The notes under the pieces were generated by a model. It worked only from the letters and a program-made list of their open reading frames with translations. It made no database searches and was not told where the DNA came from. Position numbers and translations under genes: made by a program. 32,941 bases of DNA from Balneolaceae bacterium (GTDB lineage Bacteria; Bacteroidota; Rhodothermia; Balneolales; Balneolaceae). Shown piece after piece: positions 21,910 through 30,287 of the stretch. How positions within the stretch are numbered: the first letter of the stretch is position 1; each line of letters starts with the position of its first letter. The DNA is taken from positions 1-32,941 of the forward strand of contig JAFIES010000067.1 of NCBI GenBank assembly GCA_020832415.1, in the 5' to 3' direction.

Positions 21910-23688
21910 TTGAGAGAGAAAAACCAACGAACCAGTATACGATCCTTAAAAATTTTACAATACACGCTCCGCCAACTATTCACATTCATCGTGATGATAT
22001 TTGTTTTACCGGGCTGTGCTCTTCTTCCTGAGGATCAGTTTATCGCCGTAAACCTTGTTGGTTACGAGGCTGACAGCCCAAAACAGTCCTTCGTCATAAA
22101 TACTGAATCAACAGATTTTAAAATCGTCCGGTTGCACAACTCTGAAGTTGTTCTTTCAGGCAGAGTAGAAGAGCTTGCTGAAGCGGATTCCATTTCAGGC
22201 GACAGGTTAGCCATCATCGATTTTTCCGGTCTAAATACTCCCGGAGAATATGTTATTAAAACATCAGGTGAACCGGACCTGATCTCTCACCCGTTTAAAA
22301 TAGAAGAGAATGTATACCATGATGCTTTAATCGCCATGGTTAAGAGTTATTACTACCACAGGTGCGGTACCGCCGTTGGTGACAAAACGGAATGGAGTTA
22401 CAACGTTTGCCATCTGGATGATGCTCCTTTTTTCAGGGATCCCGAAACATCGAAGCGGGTTACCGGAGGGTGGCACGACGCGGGCGATTATAACAAATTT
22501 TCCGGTAATACAGCATTAAGTGCGGGTCTGCTTTTATATGCTTACGATTTAGATCCCGCTGCCTTTACTGATCATCAACTGGATATACCTGAGTCCGGAA
22601 ATGGTATTCCTGATATTCTTGATGAAGTAAGCTGGGCATTAAAGTGGCTTTTAAAAATGCAGCGGGATGATGGAGCTGTGTATCATAAAGTTTCCCAGGA
22701 AAAGTGGATTGGAGAGTTTTTACCTGATCAGGATCCTTCCATACGCTATATCTTTGATGTTAGCAGCGCCGCAACAGCATCATTTGCAGCCGCAACCGCA
22801 CTGGGTGCCCGTCATTTGGAGGAGTTCAATCCATCTTTCTCCCTCGAATTATATAGTGCCGCCCAGAAAGCGTGGGATTTTTTGGAAAACAATCCCGGTA
22901 ACGAACCTGAAGGCGGGTTTAAAAATCCACCCGGAGTTACCGGTGGTGAGTACGGAGATCCTTCAGATCTGGATGAACGGCTTTGGGCATCGGCAGAATT
23001 ATTTAATCTGACAGATTCGGAAGTTTATCTCGATTTTTTCATACAGAACTACAACAGGTTGAGCTTATCAAATATTCCGCCCATTAGCTGGCGCGATGCG
23101 GAGAGTCTGGCTTTGCGTGCATTTCTTTCATCCAACATTCCGGATAGGTATTCAAATGAAAGAGAGGTTATAAAAACCCACATTATAAACCATGCAGACT
23201 CCATTTTGGAAGTTCAAAAGGCCAATAATTATAAAAATCTGCTTCAGAAAGATCAATATTACTGGGGTTCGAACAGTGTGGGTTTGGCGTACGCTTTTGA
23301 TCTGATCCATGCCTTTGAAATTTCAGGAGAGTTAGAATACAGGCTTGCAGCGCTTGATCAGCTCCACTTCATATTGGGAAGAAATCCATTGAACCTGTCG
23401 ATGGTAACCGGTGTGGGTTCGGTATCGGTAAAGAATCCATATCACCAGCTTTCTGAAATGGGCGGATTTTCTGCACCGGTACCGGGTATGCTGGTTGGCG
23501 GGCCAAATAATCATCTTTTACTGAATGACAGGAATATTTCCACCCGGCCTGCAAAAAATTACGAAGATACATTTAAAAACTACCTGGTGAATGAACCGGC
23601 AATCAATTTCACAGCCATTCTTGTATTTGTAACAACTGCTTTCTCAACATCAACAAAGAAATCAGATATAGCCACAACATCTAAATAG
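21910..23688 (+). CDS. GH9 endoglucanase-like lipoprotein
   Basis: Predicted exported inverting beta-1,4-glycanase of family 9. The start is a TTG at 21910 with GGTGAT upstream; no ATG gives a complete signal peptide. The hydrophobic segment ends in LPGC (Cys36), a lipobox. A CelD_N-type immunoglobulin-like domain follows (about 44-132), then the (alpha/alpha)6 barrel (about 135-580). The catalytic motif GGWHDAGDYNKF (186-197) keeps Asp190 and Asp193, ILGRNPLNLSMVTG is typical of the family, and Glu562 in VNEPAINFTA is the expected general acid. It should be active, probably on a beta-1,4-glucan or mixed glucan. Lying between a GT4 and a GT2 gene, it is more likely a polymer-processing enzyme than a food-degrading one. 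Confidence 0.88.
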   Translation: MREKNQRTSIRSLKILQYTLRQLFTFIVMIFVLPGCALLPEDQFIAVNLVGYEADSPKQSFVINTESTDFKIVRLHNSEVVLSGRVEELAEADSISGDRLAIIDFSGLNTPGEYVIKTSGEPDLISHPFKIEENVYHDALIAMVKSYYYHRCGTAVGDKTEWSYNVCHLDDAPFFRDPETSKRVTGGWHDAGDYNKFSGNTALSAGLLLYAYDLDPAAFTDHQLDIPESGNGIPDILDEVSWALKWLLKMQRDDGAVYHKVSQEKWIGEFLPDQDPSIRYIFDVSSAATASFAAATALGARHLEEFNPSFSLELYSAAQKAWDFLENNPGNEPEGGFKNPPGVTGGEYGDPSDLDERLWASAELFNLTDSEVYLDFFIQNYNRLSLSNIPPISWRDAESLALRAFLSSNIPDRYSNEREVIKTHIINHADSILEVQKANNYKNLLQKDQYYWGSNSVGLAYAFDLIHAFEISGELEYRLAALDQLHFILGRNPLNLSMVTGVGSVSVKNPYHQLSEMGGFSAPVPGMLVGGPNNHLLLNDRNISTRPAKNYEDTFKNYLVNEPAINFTAILVFVTTAFSTSTKKSDIATTSK

Positions 23689-23703
23689 GAGATATCTATC
23701 TCA

Positions 23704-24900
23704 ATGAACCTGCCTGAAATTTTATTTTTAACACTTTTTGTCACCCTTGCCCCGCTGGTAGGTTACCAACTCGTATTGAGTTTACTTGCATTGAATGCTA
23801 AGCTGCATGCCCGATTCGAGTCAAACAGCAATAGAAAATTTGCAATAGTTGTACCCGCGCACAACGAAGAGAAAATTATTTCGAAAACAATTTACAGCTT
23901 GTCCGGACTGATCTATCCCAAAAGTAATTACGACATCTTTGTGATAGCCGATAATTGTACCGATAACACGGCAGAACTTGCACGTTCTTTAGGTGTGATT
24001 GTTTTAGAGAGAGCCAACACTCAAAAAAAGGGTAAAGGGTACGCCCTGAGATGGGCTTTTGATCAAATTTTAGGCTATCAGAAAGGGTATGATGCTATTA
24101 TTGTTGTTGATGCAGACAGCCTCATATCAGGGAATTACCTGGAGGTGATGAATTTTTACCTGGACAACGGCAGCCGGGTAATCCAAAGCAGTGATCTGGT
24201 TTTACCCGAACCGGGAAACTGGAGTATTGAGGCTACCCGAATCGGCTTTTTACTGCATAACTATGTAAAACCACTGGGACGGAAAGTGCTCAACTTAAAC
24301 ATGGGCCTCCGGGGAAATGGGATGTGTTTCAGCACAGAAGTTTTAAGAGAAGTGCCCTGGAAAGCCTGGTCACTAACTGAAGATCTTGAATATGGATTGA
24401 ATCTGATATTAAGTGGTATAAAAATTGATTTTGCACCGGAAGCCACAGTATTTGCCCAGATGCCTGTTGAAGCCAAGAATGCTGAATCACAACGATCCAG
24501 GTGGGAGCTTGGACGGCTTCAGATCATCAGAATGTACACGGCTAAATTTCTTATCAGGGCTTTCAAAAAACGCTCTGCATCCTATTTTGATGTTTTCATT
24601 GATCTGGTAACTCCTCCGTTTGTTAATATGATGCTTTTAGTGATGATCTCGCTTATGGCAATTTTTGGATTATGGATTTTTGAGATAGTTGCAACGTATC
24701 ATCTGTTTATGTGGGCACTGCTGGCACTTACTGGCATTGTGTACTTTTTTATAGGCATGTATGTATCGGGTGCAGACAAAAATCTATATAAATCTCTTCT
24801 CCATTTACCGGTGTATATTTTTTGGAAAATTAAGGTCTACATAAACGCTTACCGAAAGGGAAAAGAAATAGACTGGATCAGAACAGAAAGGGATAACTGA
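23704..24900 (+). CDS. GT2-family membrane glycosyltransferase
   Basis: Inner-membrane GT-A glycosyltransferase of 398 residues. It starts 15 bases after the GH9 stop, with AGGAGA between them. One N-terminal helix (about 5-28) precedes the GT2 domain: VVPAHNEE (49-56), ADNCTDNT, VVDADS (metal-binding DxD, about 143-148), TEDLEYG (catalytic Asp region) and QRSRW (about 260-264), the QxxRW motif of processive GT2 enzymes. Three or so helices follow (about 305-365). The architecture suggests a beta-glycosyltransferase that could be processive, as in hyaluronan or cellulose synthases, though it lacks PilZ or other accessory domains. Confidence 0.86.
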   Translation: MNLPEILFLTLFVTLAPLVGYQLVLSLLALNAKLHARFESNSNRKFAIVVPAHNEEKIISKTIYSLSGLIYPKSNYDIFVIADNCTDNTAELARSLGVIVLERANTQKKGKGYALRWAFDQILGYQKGYDAIIVVDADSLISGNYLEVMNFYLDNGSRVIQSSDLVLPEPGNWSIEATRIGFLLHNYVKPLGRKVLNLNMGLRGNGMCFSTEVLREVPWKAWSLTEDLEYGLNLILSGIKIDFAPEATVFAQMPVEAKNAESQRSRWELGRLQIIRMYTAKFLIRAFKKRSASYFDVFIDLVTPPFVNMMLLVMISLMAIFGLWIFEIVATYHLFMWALLALTGIVYFFIGMYVSGADKNLYKSLLHLPVYIFWKIKVYINAYRKGKEIDWIRTERDN

Positions 24901-24904
24901 ATAT

Positions 24905-25042
24905 TAGAGTAACGTGAGTTCGATATAACATATAGATAGAATCGTCAGTTAGAGCGCAGTCCCGATTGAACTGCATCGGGATGTGCTCAATATGACGGGT
25001 TCAGTCATATTGTTCATTTTATATCGAACTCACGTTAGAGTA
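24905..25042. mobile_element. MITE-like element of about 124 bp with terminal inverted repeats and 7-bp target duplication
   Basis: ACGTGAGTTCGATATAA (24912-24928) is perfectly repeated in inverse as TTATATCGAACTCACGT (25019-25035). The element is bounded on both sides by TAGAGTA (24905-24911 and 25036-25042), a 7-bp direct repeat (8 bp if the shared T is counted). The interior is largely palindromic, with two perfect hairpins: TCCCGAT/ATCGGGA at 24960-24981 and AATATGAC/GTCATATT at 24989-25011. There is no coding capacity. Removing the insert and one repeat restores ATTAGAGTATCTAAT, a small hairpin between the convergent genes. This looks like a non-autonomous transposon that may now act as a bidirectional terminator. 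The parent IS family is not identified. Confidence 0.82.
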
Positions 25043-25055
25043 TCTAATTCTTTTA

Positions 25056-28000
25056 TCAATTATCCACCAAAGGGGTATTTAATCTCGTGATAGTAGTGGC
25101 AATTGATTTATTGTTAGTTACGGTAAGCAGCAGTTTAAAATAGTCGTAGTTTTTGGGGATCTTCAGTTCTAAAACCGGACCTTCATGAATATCTCTTATA
25201 GCGAGGTGATTTCCATGCTCATCCTGTTTTACCAGCGACCATTCAAAAGAGTAACCTTCAGCCATCTGACCATCTACCCATCCCTTTTCATCTTTATAGA
25301 TCATTGAGTAGAAATGGTAAACGTCACTTTCATATAAACGTCTGGCAGGCTTCAGTATACGGACAGTATTATTCTCGTTGACGTTATTCGTTTCACTCAG
25401 GTGATGTTGTAGTTGAAAATATTCATTTTTTGGGCGGCCCTTTCGGTCTGTGATGCCATCGAAAGTAAGTTTATTACTCTCATGTTCATCTTGCCAGGAA
25501 GTCACGAAAAAGATATGATTAGAACCCCAAATTTGAGAATGAATTAAATTCTCTGTATTAATTTCGCTGAAGATAAATTGCGTTTCGATTTCCTCAAAAT
25601 AGGCCATTACTGAGTGCAGATGTTGATCGTCTTTCACTGTTAAACCAACGTAATCGATATCACTCACATTTTTAGCAATTAAATCTGCATGATATATCGA
25701 TAGTAAATTGACCTCAAGATCCACAATCACTGGTCGGGTAGAATCCATCTCTTTTATTCCTGAAACCAGATTACTCAGCCAGATTAAATAGGCGCGATTC
25801 TGGTACAGCAACTCCGGTTTATGGAAAAAATCTTTCTGATTATATAGGACATCATTTTGGATATTCCATGAGGAGATATGCCCGTTATTTTTATGCTTTT
25901 TAACCTCATTAAGAATCGATTCATGCAATTGAACTGCTTTCAGAGTGTCATTCATAAAATCAATTGACTCTGAAACCCTGAAACCAAATGAAACATCAAG
26001 TTCCAGCTCCCGGGAAATATTCAAAATGTTATATACATAAACTGAATTTCCCGTGATTTTAATAGAATCAAATCCAAGATTTTTAATTCGATCAAAATCA
26101 GACAGTAGTTTTCTCCGGTTCAATACATGATAGTTTTTCCGCCACTCATTACCGTATTTCAGGTTGATTCCTTTTGTCCCTTCTAATCTTGGTACTTCTG
26201 AGTTTGAATTGGAATTCAGTTCTCTGTTCGATTCAGAGACACTGTTTTCTAAAACTGGAAATGGCGTGAAAACGTAGTGCGGTACTTCCTTGTTCCTAAA
26301 TGAAGATTTTATGACCCGGTTTTCGGGGATGGTCCAGTCGAGATAGCCGTCAGGTTCCATGCCATCGGGCCAGTTTTTATCCACGCTGCTGTTAAAGTAG
26401 ATTACCGACTTAATCTCTGAATAGTTATTTTCAATTACTGTAAACGCGTTTTCAATCCATTCGTTTTGATTTCCGCCATCTTGTAACGTCCCAAATTCTG
26501 CAATGACGACGGGTGTTAGTGGCAGTTTCCTTAGTTCTTTGTGAAATGGACTATACAGGCTCTCAAAATCATACCACTGCCCGCCCTCACTAAACTCACC
26601 GTAATCCAGAATGTTAATACCAATCCAATCCACATATTCCCGGCCGGGATAGAATGCCGCTACGTTTTCCGGTTTCCAGGGGTTCCAAATCCAGATTACG
26701 TTATGGGCATCTCTGTTTTTGAAAATTTCATATGTATGAATCCATGCGCCTTTAAATGAAGATGCGGCCTGATCTCCAGACATATACCATGGATAAAACG
26801 GGTTGTCGAATTCATGCGCAAACCTCAAAAATATCGGCTTATCGAGATCTTTGAGTATATCTGCGAATTCCGAGATATATAAATCGAAAAAGCCGTTTAT
26901 GATCAGATCATAGAGATGATCTTCGCTGCTTATTTCATCCTCAAATGTGTTTAGCCACGGTTCCCACGTAATCATTGGGATAGACTGATTCAAATACACT
27001 GAATCAATCATCGCGTCGGGGAAACTTGACTCTATATCCTTATCCCACGCCAGGTAATGAGAAATAATGTCGAAATTTTCCTCTATCTGGTCAGATATAT
27101 CTCTTACAAGATCCATACCGGTAATTCCATCATCAAACCGGGGGGCAAAAATACCGACGTAGTTTATGACATTTTTCTCCTGCACTTCGGCTTGAACGCC
27201 TTCCCACTTTATATACTCCGTATGGTAAAAGTAACCACCTGATAACAGCGCAATGATAACCACCAGAGGGAGGGCTGCTTTTTGCCACGTGCTAAAGAAG
27301 AGATATTTCCCGGAGTTGAAAAAAGATTTCCTCGGAACAGCAAACTCAAAAGTAGCCTTTACCGGCTTCGGCTTTTCAAAAGCAAACACCAGTGTGTAAA
27401 ACATGAATGAGGCGTTTACCAATGCAAAACCCGACATAAAAACTGAAAAAGGGGTGAAATCTGCACTTAAGCCATAGATTACGGCAATAACCGAAATCAC
27501 TCCAACAGCGAGGTTAGGAACCAGTATTTTCCAGCTGGTGCGTTCATTGTCCTCTTTTGGAGTAGGCAAGTATGGGATTTTTTTTCGAGTTATCGTGTAA
27601 ACAAGCCCAATAATGTTAATCCACCACGTACACGCCTGAAGCAGCCCGCCCAGGAAATGAGTCCCCCACTCACTTTTATCCATCACCCACCGCTGCACAA
27701 ATAGCCTGATGCCCAAAACTGATGCCAAAACAGGGGCTACAATCAAACCAAAATTAATGATATTACCTTTCCACGGTGTAGCAGATGCAAATAGAGAAAT
27801 GATTGGGATTAAGAAACAGATCAGAAAAACCAAACCTGAAAGGTAGTGAAGTGGTAAGATTCCAAAATGTATTTTTTGCCGCCAGGTAAGCTTGTTATAA
27901 AGTTTCGGAAAAACAGAGACCAGCAGTTCCAGGGTGCCTCGAGACCATTTTAACTGCTGTTTGTAGTATGAGGTAAGCGATCCGGGCACAAGCCCTTTTG

Positions 28001-28847
28001 TAAAAACTTTCGGAACATAAATCGACTTCCACCCTTTTGCGTAAAGCTGCATTGCGGTATGCATATCTTCCGATAAACCCGCTGCATGACCACCGATTGA
28101 ATCAAGTGCTTTTCGCCTGAAAACGCAGTTTGCCCCTATGGCATTTACCGTTCCGTAGGTGTTCATTGACATCATCACAGGACCATAAAAATGAAAGGTC
28201 TGTTCGGCCGCAGCTTTGGCAACCAGTGATTCATCAACATTGTAATAGGCTTGAACAGATTGGACAAACCCGATGTTTTTATCTTCGAAATAGGGAATAA
28301 TCTCATCGAGGAAATCCTCTTTTGGCACATGGTCCGGATCGAGTATCAGGCATATGTCTCCCGTTGCCTGCTTGAGCGCATTGTTGATGTTACCTGCCTT
28401 GGCATCTATACGGTTATCTCTTGTGACATGCTTTATTCCGTTCTTCTCACAAAACTCCTTCAGATGCGCGTCATTTGCCTCATCACACAGGTAGGTAGTA
28501 TGCGGATATTTCATCTTTTGAATGGCAAGAAGAGTGCCTTTAATCATGTCATAGGGTTCACCGGGGAAATAGGTAGTAAAGACATCAACCGAAAGAATTT
28601 TGGTAAGCACCGGCTTCTCAGGAACAGAAATATCCCAGTAGTGATACCATATATAAATAACCCGAAAGCTGTCGAATGATAATAGGCCCATCAACATCCA
28701 GTAGAGTAATTTATGATCGATGAACTCGGGTGTAAGAAACCAATAGAAAAAATTAACGATACTCAGCAGCCCGAGAACGATTAAGATTCTCAGTGTCAGC
28801 TTCTCATTTGCTGTAGGCTCTTTTATGATTTTGTTATTTGAGCTCAC
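25056..28847 (-). CDS. Cellulose-synthase-like GT2 fused to a GH26-like domain and a degenerate TIM barrel
   Basis: A 1263-residue inner-membrane protein. The GTG start overlaps the preceding gene's stop (GTGA, 28844-28847), so translation is coupled. Residues 1-70: two helices. Residues about 84-310: GT2 domain with LDPDH (Asp170, Asp172), SEDMH (Asp261) and QQLKW (297-301), in which Lys replaces the Arg of QxxRW. Several helices follow to about 490; there is no PilZ domain. A last helix (about 523-540) leads to a GH26-like domain (about 560-850) with RFAHE (Glu679, acid/base) and VVIAEFG (Glu784, nucleophile), both intact. A second clan-A-like barrel (about 888-1145) has SWNIQND where a WNxGNE motif is expected (Asp999), with Glu1095 a possible nucleophile. 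A beta-rich domain ends the protein. It probably makes and trims a beta-glycan such as mannan or glucan. Confidence 0.85.
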   Translation of the reverse strand: MSSNNKIIKEPTANEKLTLRILIVLGLLSIVNFFYWFLTPEFIDHKLLYWMLMGLLSFDSFRVIYIWYHYWDISVPEKPVLTKILSVDVFTTYFPGEPYDMIKGTLLAIQKMKYPHTTYLCDEANDAHLKEFCEKNGIKHVTRDNRIDAKAGNINNALKQATGDICLILDPDHVPKEDFLDEIIPYFEDKNIGFVQSVQAYYNVDESLVAKAAAEQTFHFYGPVMMSMNTYGTVNAIGANCVFRRKALDSIGGHAAGLSEDMHTAMQLYAKGWKSIYVPKVFTKGLVPGSLTSYYKQQLKWSRGTLELLVSVFPKLYNKLTWRQKIHFGILPLHYLSGLVFLICFLIPIISLFASATPWKGNIINFGLIVAPVLASVLGIRLFVQRWVMDKSEWGTHFLGGLLQACTWWINIIGLVYTITRKKIPYLPTPKEDNERTSWKILVPNLAVGVISVIAVIYGLSADFTPFSVFMSGFALVNASFMFYTLVFAFEKPKPVKATFEFAVPRKSFFNSGKYLFFSTWQKAALPLVVIIALLSGGYFYHTEYIKWEGVQAEVQEKNVINYVGIFAPRFDDGITGMDLVRDISDQIEENFDIISHYLAWDKDIESSFPDAMIDSVYLNQSIPMITWEPWLNTFEDEISSEDHLYDLIINGFFDLYISEFADILKDLDKPIFLRFAHEFDNPFYPWYMSGDQAASSFKGAWIHTYEIFKNRDAHNVIWIWNPWKPENVAAFYPGREYVDWIGINILDYGEFSEGGQWYDFESLYSPFHKELRKLPLTPVVIAEFGTLQDGGNQNEWIENAFTVIENNYSEIKSVIYFNSSVDKNWPDGMEPDGYLDWTIPENRVIKSSFRNKEVPHYVFTPFPVLENSVSESNRELNSNSNSEVPRLEGTKGINLKYGNEWRKNYHVLNRRKLLSDFDRIKNLGFDSIKITGNSVYVYNILNISRELELDVSFGFRVSESIDFMNDTLKAVQLHESILNEVKKHKNNGHISSWNIQNDVLYNQKDFFHKPELLYQNRAYLIWLSNLVSGIKEMDSTRPVIVDLEVNLLSIYHADLIAKNVSDIDYVGLTVKDDQHLHSVMAYFEEIETQFIFSEINTENLIHSQIWGSNHIFFVTSWQDEHESNKLTFDGITDRKGRPKNEYFQLQHHLSETNNVNENNTVRILKPARRLYESDVYHFYSMIYKDEKGWVDGQMAEGYSFEWSLVKQDEHGNHLAIRDIHEGPVLELKIPKNYDYFKLLLTVTNNKSIATTITRLNTPLVDN

Positions 28848-30172
28848 TGGTTATTTAAAACATAAAATGGAGTATTAGTGGTGGCGTAGGTGCCATCATG
28901 ATTGTATATGTAGGCGAATATTCTGTAGGGCCCCTCTTTTAGAGGAGCACGGAAGGTTGTTTCGTTTTTATCAAAACTGTTGAAGGTATCAATTGGCTTA
29001 TAATTGCTGACCACGATCTCATCTCGATCGCTAAACCAGGCTTCCGGATATATTTCCCAATCAATACGCAGGCTGTCACTGTAATTATTGTCGAAAACTA
29101 TTTCGGCTTGGCTTAATTCACCCGGTACAAAAATGATATTCTCATAAGCCCTTTTACTGTTTACTGTCATGTATTTCATGTCGCTCATTTGAGGGGTGAT
29201 GTTCGATTCACTCCAGAGCGATTTTATGGCATTTATACTTTCTGATTTTTCCCCATCTCTGAAGAGGCTGAACCAGGTATGCGTACGCTCAAGCTTTGTG
29301 CCCCAATAGAAAAAAAGAGTTCCAAGACTTGCTGAATCTTCATTCCCCAAAAACATGCCACTTCTTGATTTGTATGAATCAGATTTTATGGAACTTACAG
29401 GCTCTATGGGTGCACCCCAGGAAGTAGTTTGTATTTCCCAGGGTCCGTCCGGACCAAGTTCACTAAATAGGTAAGGTCTGGAACCGAATAAAAGAGAGAC
29501 TTGAGCTAAGTGAGAGTTGACAAATTTTGTATTACCAAATGTGTTGAATGAAACAATGTCCAGATCAGGAGAATGTATGTAAATACTGCTCATTGTCTTT
29601 CGGCCGGCCCCAATAATTGACGTTGAAACCGGATGATCGGGGTCGACCTCCTGAATGATGGATACCAGCTCGTTGAATGTTCTGATGAAATCATTTTTTC
29701 TAAAAACAAGCGGATAATTAAGCTCGTTGCCCAGGTTCCAAATCAAAAGTGCCGGGTGATCTTTATACTGATAAACCAGGTCCCTTACATCTTGCTTTAG
29801 AAGCACATTTTCATCTTCGTCTGCGTATAAATTGTATGAAGTACTGTAGGGCGGTATATAGATATCAACAATTACTGCTAAACCGTAATTGTGTGCTTCA
29901 TCCAATTTAGCCTTCAAATCAGAGCTGTTGAACACTCTGATAGTGTTACCACCTATTTCTGCCAGCTCTTTGAAGTGAGAATCTCCACCAGCCCCCTGAA
30001 TGTGAAAAGGCTCACCATTTCGTATAAGCTGAAAACCTGATTCTGTTTTTTCTACATAAACCGTTCTGTTTTCATCAACAGGTTTTTCTTTGTGGAGTAC
30101 CCGTACAACATTCATCCCCGTCAAAGAGATAATGATAATTAGTACCAGGCCTGTGTAGATAAGTAATTTCAA
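28844..30172 (-). CDS. Membrane-anchored clan-A glycoside hydrolase (GH2/GH5-like TIM barrel)
   Basis: A 442-residue protein with one N-terminal helix (about 3-24) and no lipobox, so it is probably anchored in the inner membrane facing the periplasm. The start is a TTG at 30172 with a strong AAAGGGG five or so bases upstream. The TIM barrel (about 45-320) resembles the catalytic domain of GH2: GNTIRVFNSSD, LLIWNLGNELNYP (Glu150, acid/base) and YLFSELGPDGPWE (Glu238, nucleophile). A beta-sandwich (about 335-440) follows, similar in style to the C-terminal domain of the downstream synthase. Its stop overlaps the synthase start, so the two are made together and probably act on the same nascent polymer. 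Specificity is unknown. Confidence 0.8.
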   Translation of the reverse strand: MKLLIYTGLVLIIIISLTGMNVVRVLHKEKPVDENRTVYVEKTESGFQLIRNGEPFHIQGAGGDSHFKELAEIGGNTIRVFNSSDLKAKLDEAHNYGLAVIVDIYIPPYSTSYNLYADEDENVLLKQDVRDLVYQYKDHPALLIWNLGNELNYPLVFRKNDFIRTFNELVSIIQEVDPDHPVSTSIIGAGRKTMSSIYIHSPDLDIVSFNTFGNTKFVNSHLAQVSLLFGSRPYLFSELGPDGPWEIQTTSWGAPIEPVSSIKSDSYKSRSGMFLGNEDSASLGTLFFYWGTKLERTHTWFSLFRDGEKSESINAIKSLWSESNITPQMSDMKYMTVNSKRAYENIIFVPGELSQAEIVFDNNYSDSLRIDWEIYPEAWFSDRDEIVVSNYKPIDTFNSFDKNETTFRAPLKEGPYRIFAYIYNHDGTYATTNTPFYVLNNQ

Positions 30173-30287
30173 GTTTCCCCTTTATTGATTTAAAGATTGT
30201 CGGATAAATCACTTTCATATTGAAAACATTGTGATCTCAGTTATTTAAAAGCAATAGGAGCACGCAGATATAAGCGTTGAAAAATCT

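Noticed and set aside
24910-25037. Reading the 19-bp inverted repeats only as a simple bidirectional terminator
   Set aside because: The 7-bp duplication at both outer ends and the long span between the arms fit an inserted element better; terminator activity may be secondary.
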